Of a stretch of DNA of 64,000 bases, positions 60,694-64,000 are shown in pieces (position 1 is the stretch's first letter; each line of letters opens with the position of its first letter). The notes beneath the pieces were generated by a model. That model was not told the origin of the DNA and did no database searches. It worked only from the letters and a program-made list of their open reading frames with translations. The translations under genes and the position numbers were made by a program. The stretch comes from Hamadaea tsunoensis DSM 44101 (lineage in GTDB: Bacteria > Actinomycetota > Actinomycetes > Mycobacteriales > Micromonosporaceae), in contig NZ_AUAX01000006.1 in NCBI RefSeq assembly GCF_000428945.1, forward strand, positions 332,003-396,002, in the 5' to 3' direction.

Positions 60694-60843
60694 ACTCGCA
60701 GGTTTTCCCGGCGTCCACATGCGCATACAGTGCGACGCCGGGAAGCCGCGGCGCGCGTACGCCATTCGGCGAAACGCATTGCACACCGTCTCGCGAGGCT
60801 CTCGATCCGTGTCCGCCCGTAGGGAATACCCAGGCGCGCGGTA

Positions 60844-60879
60844 GGGAATGCCGTTCCCATTCCCCGGGACGAGTCCCGG
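60844..60879. terminator. Two tandem hairpins downstream of coaX
   Basis: GGGAATG/CATTCCC (60844-60850, 60858-60864) is directly followed by CCGGGAC/GTCCCGG (60864-60870, 60873-60879). They lie 150 nt after coaX and could end the nadB-nadC-coaX transcript or be part of a structured RNA. Confidence 0.4.
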
Positions 60880-61265
60880 CCGCCGGATGCGTACTCGGCG
60901 AGGACCCGCGTACACCACTCGTATCGCCGGCGTCCCTTTTCGCGGCCCGTTTGCCGCCGCCCCGCCAGTACGCGTTCGGCAAACGGCGGCCGACCGGCAC
61001 TCCGTCTTATTGCGCGGAACGAATGATCCGGCCGGCGGCCGCTGCGGCACGCGTACGCCGACACCGCGCGGGACAGTCCCGCCGGAGCACGGGACGCAGC
61101 GTCGGGAAGGCCGGCGACACGGTCCCCCACAAACTGGGAGAGCCTTGCGGGCTGCCGATGTGCCACCTTGCGCGAGCGTTCGAATACGGACTGCGTTGAC
61201 GAGGGCCTCGGGAAGGGACGATGGCATTCGGCCGGCGACGAATTCATAAATTCATCCACTGCCCA

Positions 61266-61296
61266 TTGGTCGCACTGCGTCCATTCTCGCTATGCT
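61266..61296 (+). promoter_or_regulatory. Possible lsr2 promoter
   Basis: TTGGTC (61266-61271), a 19-nt spacer and TATGCT (61291-61296) would give a leader of about 130 nt before lsr2. The spacing is at the long limit, so this is tentative. Confidence 0.3.
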
Positions 61297-61431
61297 GCAC
61301 TCGACACGTACAGGTAATGCGCCATGGATCGGCACACGCATCGGCACGCGGATCGCACGACGGCGGACACGGCGTCAGGCAAGGCGGCGGTCGCGTGACC
61401 GGTCGGATGGTTACAACGACGGAGGCAACTA

Positions 61432-61788
61432 ATGGCGAGGCACCAGATCGTCGTCTACAAGGATGACCTCGACGGCACGGAAGAGGGCGTCCGCCCGGTC
61501 AAGTTCGGCTTCGACGGGGTGAGCTACGAAATCGACCTGGCCCCCGCGAACCATGCGAAGCTGAAGGAAATCCTGCAGCCGTACATCGAGGCGGGCACCA
61601 AGGTGAGCGGCCGGGCCGCCGCCACGCCCCGGATCGCGCCGGCCCGCCGGGCCGCGGCCGCGGCCGAGCAGAAGGAGTTCAACGCCCGCGTACGCGAGTG
61701 GGCGCCGGGCGCCGGCCACAAGGTCAAGCCGCGCGGCCGCGTACCGGAGAAGGTCATCGAGGCCTACCTCAAGTCCGGCGGCAAGTGA
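61432..61788 (+). CDS. lsr2: Lsr2-type nucleoid-associated protein
   Basis: This 118-aa xenogeneic silencer has an N-terminal oligomerisation domain (VYKDDLDGTEEGVRPVKFGFDGVSYEIDLAPANHAKLKEILQPYI) and a C-terminal AT-hook-like DNA-binding domain in which the Arg-Gly-Arg of KPRGRVPEKVIEAY enters the minor groove of AT-rich DNA. In actinomycetes Lsr2 silences horizontally acquired and secondary-metabolite genes. GGAGG is 7 nt before the ATG. Confidence 0.97.
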   Translation: MARHQIVVYKDDLDGTEEGVRPVKFGFDGVSYEIDLAPANHAKLKEILQPYIEAGTKVSGRAAATPRIAPARRAAAAAEQKEFNARVREWAPGAGHKVKPRGRVPEKVIEAYLKSGGK

Positions 61789-62138
61789 GCCGAGGCGCCG
61801 CGGGCGGGTGAGCAGCCTGGCGAGGTGCTCAGCCGTCGGCTCGGGGTCGGCTGGACGGCGGCTGGAGGGGAGCGGGGACGCGCAGGATTTCGCTGTCCGC
61901 GTACAAGAGCGGTTTCATGGAACACCTGCGTGTTGAGTGAGGTTGGCTCAATATGCCGGTGGCAACGGCGGCCAGGGGGCTGAATACCCCGATCTGGCCG
62001 CTTTGTCATAGACGGAAGGTGACCGGTCGTTTACGCAACGGTGACCTTTACGACGGCTCGCGGGCCCCGGTCATGTCGGTGGTCAGCGATAGAGTGATGA
62101 GAAAGCCGCGAAGCGCGGAAAACGTGAGGAGCTCGGAG
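61789..62138. other. 350-bp lsr2-clpC intergenic region
   Basis: No gene is supported. It carries a HAIR-like heat-shock operator (61933-61951), two GGTGACC words in direct order near 62018 and 62041, and a small hairpin (CCGCGAAGCGCGG near 62106) in the clpC leader. It should contain the clpC promoter, which I could not place with certainty. Confidence 0.5.
61933..61951. promoter_or_regulatory. HAIR-like HspR operator upstream of clpC
   Basis: TTGAGT-GAGGTTG-GCTCAA matches the core of the HspR-associated inverted repeat (TTGAGT-N7-ACTCAA) at 11 of 12 arm positions with the right spacing. It is 187 bp before the clpC start. HspR represses dnaK and clpB in streptomycetes and mycobacteria; control of clpC here is inferred. 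Confidence 0.5.
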
Positions 62139-64000
62139 ATGTTTGAGCGGTTCACCGACCGAGCGCGTCGGGTGGTGGTCCTGGCCCAGGAAGAAGCCAG
62201 GATGCTCAACCACAACTACATCGGAACCGAGCACATCCTGCTCGGCCTGATCCACGAAGGTGAAGGCGTCGCGGCGAAGGCGCTGGAGAGTCTCGGCATC
62301 TCGCTGGAGGGCGTCCGCCAGCAGGTGGAGGAGATCATCGGCCAGGGCCAGCAGGCCCCCAGCGGTCACATCCCCTTCACCCCCAGGGCCAAGAAGGTGC
62401 TGGAGCTCAGCCTCCGCGAGGCACTGCAGCTCGGCCACAACTACATCGGCACCGAGCACATCCTGCTCGGGCTGATCCGTGAGGGCGAGGGCGTCGCCGC
62501 CCAGGTCCTGGTCAAGCTGGGTGCCGACCTCAACCGGGTCCGCCAGCAGGTGATCCAGCTGCTCTCCGGCTACCAGGGCAAGGAGCCGGCCGCCGCCGGC
62601 ACCGGTGCCACCGGCGAGACCGCTCCGAGCACGAGCCTCGTGCTCGACCAGTTCGGTCGCAACCTGACCCAGTCGGCACGGGAGGGCAAGCTCGACCCCG
62701 TGATCGGCCGGGAGAAGGAGATCGAGCGGGTGATGCAGGTGCTCTCCCGCCGGACCAAGAACAACCCGGTCCTCATCGGCGAGCCGGGCGTCGGCAAGAC
62801 GACCGTCGTCGAGGGCCTGGCCCAGAAGATCGTGAAGGGTGAGGTGCCCGAGACGCTCAAGGACAAGCAGCTCTACACGCTTGACCTGGGTGCCCTCGTG
62901 GCCGGCTCGCGCTACCGCGGTGACTTCGAGGAGCGCCTCAAGAAAGTGATCAAAGAGATCCGGACGCGCGGCGACATCATCCTCTTCATCGACGAGATCC
63001 ACACTCTGGTCGGCGCGGGCGCCGCCGAGGGCGCGATCGACGCCGCGAACATCCTCAAGCCCATGCTGACCCGAGGAGAGCTGCAGACCATAGGCGCCAC
63101 CACCCTGGACGAGTACCGCAAGCAACTCGAGAAGGACGCCGCCCTCGAACGACGCTTCCAACCCATACACGTCGACGAGCCCTCGGTCGACCACACGATA
63201 GACATGCTGAAGGGTCTGCGGGACCGCTACGAGGCGCACCACCGGGTGACGATCACCGACGCCGCTCTCGTCGCTGCCGCGAACCTGGCTGACCGGTACA
63301 TTTCCGACCGTTACCTGCCGGACAAGGCGATCGACTTGATCGACGAGGCCGGTGCGCGGATGCGTATCCGCCGGATGACCGCGCCGCCGGATCTGCGTGA
63401 CTTCGATGAGAAGATCGCTCAGGTTCGCCGGGACAAGGAGTCGGCGATCGACGCGCAGGACTTCGAGCGCGCCGCTCAGCTGCGGGACAAGGAGAAGCAG
63501 CTCCTGCAGCAGAAGGCGCAGCGGGAGAAGGAGTGGAAGGCCGGCGACCTCGACGTCGTGAGCGAGGTCGACGACGAGCAGATCGCCGAGGTGCTGGCGA
63601 ACTGGACCGGTATCCCGGTGTACAAGCTCACCGAGGAGGAGACCGCCCGGCTGCTGCGGATGGAGGACGAGCTGCACAAGCGGGTCGTCGGGCAGATCGA
63701 CGCGGTCAAGGCGGTGTCCAAGGCCATCCGGCGTACGCGGGCGGGTCTGAAGGATCCCAAGCGTCCGAGTGGTTCGTTCATCTTCGCCGGTCCTTCGGGT
63801 GTCGGTAAGACGGAGCTGAGCAAGGCCTTGGCGGAGTTCCTGTTCGGTAGTGAGGACGCGCTCATCCAGCTGGACATGTCCGAGTTCCACGACCGGTACA
63901 CGGTTTCGCGTCTGGTCGGCGCGCCGCCCGGGTATGTCGGTTACGACGAGGGCGGTCAGCTGACGGAGAAGGTGCGCCGGCGGCCGTTCTCGGTGGTCCT
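62139..64000 (+). CDS. clpC: ATP-dependent Clp protease ATP-binding subunit ClpC, 3' end beyond window
   Basis: The frame is open to the last base, giving 620 residues of about 840. The double N-domain repeats ([27 protein letters not shown] and [26 protein letters not shown]), first AAA module with Walker [10 protein letters not shown] (about 212-220) and Walker [11 protein letters not shown], the UVR-like coiled-coil middle domain ([16 protein letters not shown]) and the start of the second AAA module ([18 protein letters not shown]) are present. It unfolds substrates for ClpP. AGGAG is about 7 nt before ATG 62139. Thr replaces the usual Ala after the first Walker A GK-T. Confidence 0.97.
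   Translation, partial: MFERFTDRARRVVVLAQEEARMLNHNYIGTEHILLGLIHEGEGVAAKALESLGISLEGVRQQVEEIIGQGQQAPSGHIPFTPRAKKVLELSLREALQLGHNYIGTEHILLGLIREGEGVAAQVLVKLGADLNRVRQQVIQLLSGYQGKEPAAAGTGATGETAPSTSLVLDQFGRNLTQSAREGKLDPVIGREKEIERVMQVLSRRTKNNPVLIGEPGVGKTTVVEGLAQKIVKGEVPETLKDKQLYTLDLGALVAGSRYRGDFEERLKKVIKEIRTRGDIILFIDEIHTLVGAGAAEGAIDAANILKPMLTRGELQTIGATTLDEYRKQLEKDAALERRFQPIHVDEPSVDHTIDMLKGLRDRYEAHHRVTITDAALVAAANLADRYISDRYLPDKAIDLIDEAGARMRIRRMTAPPDLRDFDEKIAQVRRDKESAIDAQDFERAAQLRDKEKQLLQQKAQREKEWKAGDLDVVSEVDDEQIAEVLANWTGIPVYKLTEEETARLLRMEDELHKRVVGQIDAVKAVSKAIRRTRAGLKDPKRPSGSFIFAGPSGVGKTELSKALAEFLFGSEDALIQLDMSEFHDRYTVSRLVGAPPGYVGYDEGGQLTEKVRRRPFSVV

Larger units (their letters stand above)
60694..61431. 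other. 738-bp region without a supported gene, rich in inverted repeats
   Basis: Open frames on both strands here are Arg/Pro/Ala-rich shadows without ribosome sites or family motifs. The stretch contains two adjacent hairpins (60844-60879), a 10-bp inverted repeat with a 20-nt loop (CCGTTTGCCG at 60947-60956, CGGCAAACGG at 60977-60986) and a possible lsr2 promoter (61266-61296). It may hold the long lsr2 leader, an RNA gene, or a decayed gene. Confidence 0.5.

Noticed and set aside
60636..61259. 207-codon open frame on the minus strand between coaX and lsr2
   Set aside because: It overlaps the coaX 3' end, is Arg/Ser/Pro-rich with scattered Trp and Cys, and has no ribosome site or recognisable fold.
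61891..61901. ClgR box (CGC-N5-GCG) upstream of clpC
   Set aside because: CGCTGTCCGCG has the spacing but mismatches two of the specified central positions, and such words are common in this GC-rich DNA.
62031..63890. 619-codon open frame antisense to clpC
   Set aside because: The plus strand codes ClpC with full motif conservation over the same bases.

Overview
The window is high-GC actinobacterial chromosome, most likely from a Micromonosporaceae genome (Actinoplanes/Micromonospora type). The evidence is the strong GC bias with frequent GTACGC words, a Glu-Asp-Phe tRNA cluster, BldC, Lsr2, DUF397 and DUF3073 proteins, the futalosine menaquinone genes mqnE and mqnA, and many genes that look leaderless, with a TANNNT-like -10 hexamer 6-7 nt before the start codon. 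No phage, insertion sequence, CRISPR array or rRNA was seen. Most of it is core or near-core chromosome with small accessory pockets.

Layout. 1-12.4 kb: small stress and redox genes (YciI-like, YbhB-like, DinB with a divergent TetR, a luciferase-like/FMN-reductase pair, an FAD oxidoreductase, a shortened CrtI-like desaturase with idi, a polysaccharide deacetylase), three tRNAs, a DUF397 protein and a toxin-antitoxin-like pair. 12.5-17 kb: an oddly ordered LIV-type binding lipoprotein, a TetR, a PrsW-type membrane protease and two small acidic proteins. 17.4-24.8 kb: a developmental and purine block (vdh, unknown gene, bldC, purM, purF, an SCP-like gene) with a compact radical-SAM RiPP locus between bldC and purM. 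24.9-35.3 kb: a membrane protein with a very long Gly/Tyr/Gln-rich cytoplasmic tail, a DEAD-box helicase, a MalY-type lyase, an NlpC/P60 protein, mqnE, and an unknown methyltransferase/membrane-protein pair. 35.4-38.5 kb: a cobalamin riboswitch followed by a three-gene ABC importer. 38.4-45 kb: a HelR/HelD-type helicase and an ArsR regulator bracketed by two inverted copies of an 83-bp hairpin repeat, then two tandem MFS exporters and mqnA. 45.5-52 kb: three tandem beta-lactamase-fold hydrolases and paaABCDE (phenylacetyl-CoA epoxidase). 52-60.7 kb: a cofactor block (DUF2520 protein, panC, panD; nadB, nadC, coaX) interrupted by a TetR/MFS efflux pair and a septum-formation lipoprotein. 61.4-64 kb: lsr2 and the 5' two-thirds of clpC, which runs off the end.

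How the genes work together. panC/panD/coaX feed coenzyme A, nadB/nadC feed NAD, and mqnA/mqnE feed menaquinone. The paa operon consumes phenylacetyl-CoA. The riboswitch is placed to switch off the importer when cobalamin is plentiful. Several regulators (TetR x3, ArsR) have perfect or near-perfect palindromes at the promoter they probably control.

Most promising for follow-up: (i) the two-gene RiPP locus at 20109-21435, whose 66-aa precursor ends in consecutive Phe-X-X triplets, (ii) the substrate-binding protein at 12516-13892, whose two lobes appear in swapped order, (iii) the 83-bp hairpin element with a compensatory base-pair change between its two copies, and (iv) the prion-like membrane protein at 24916-26931. 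All family assignments come from reading sequence and motifs; no search was run.
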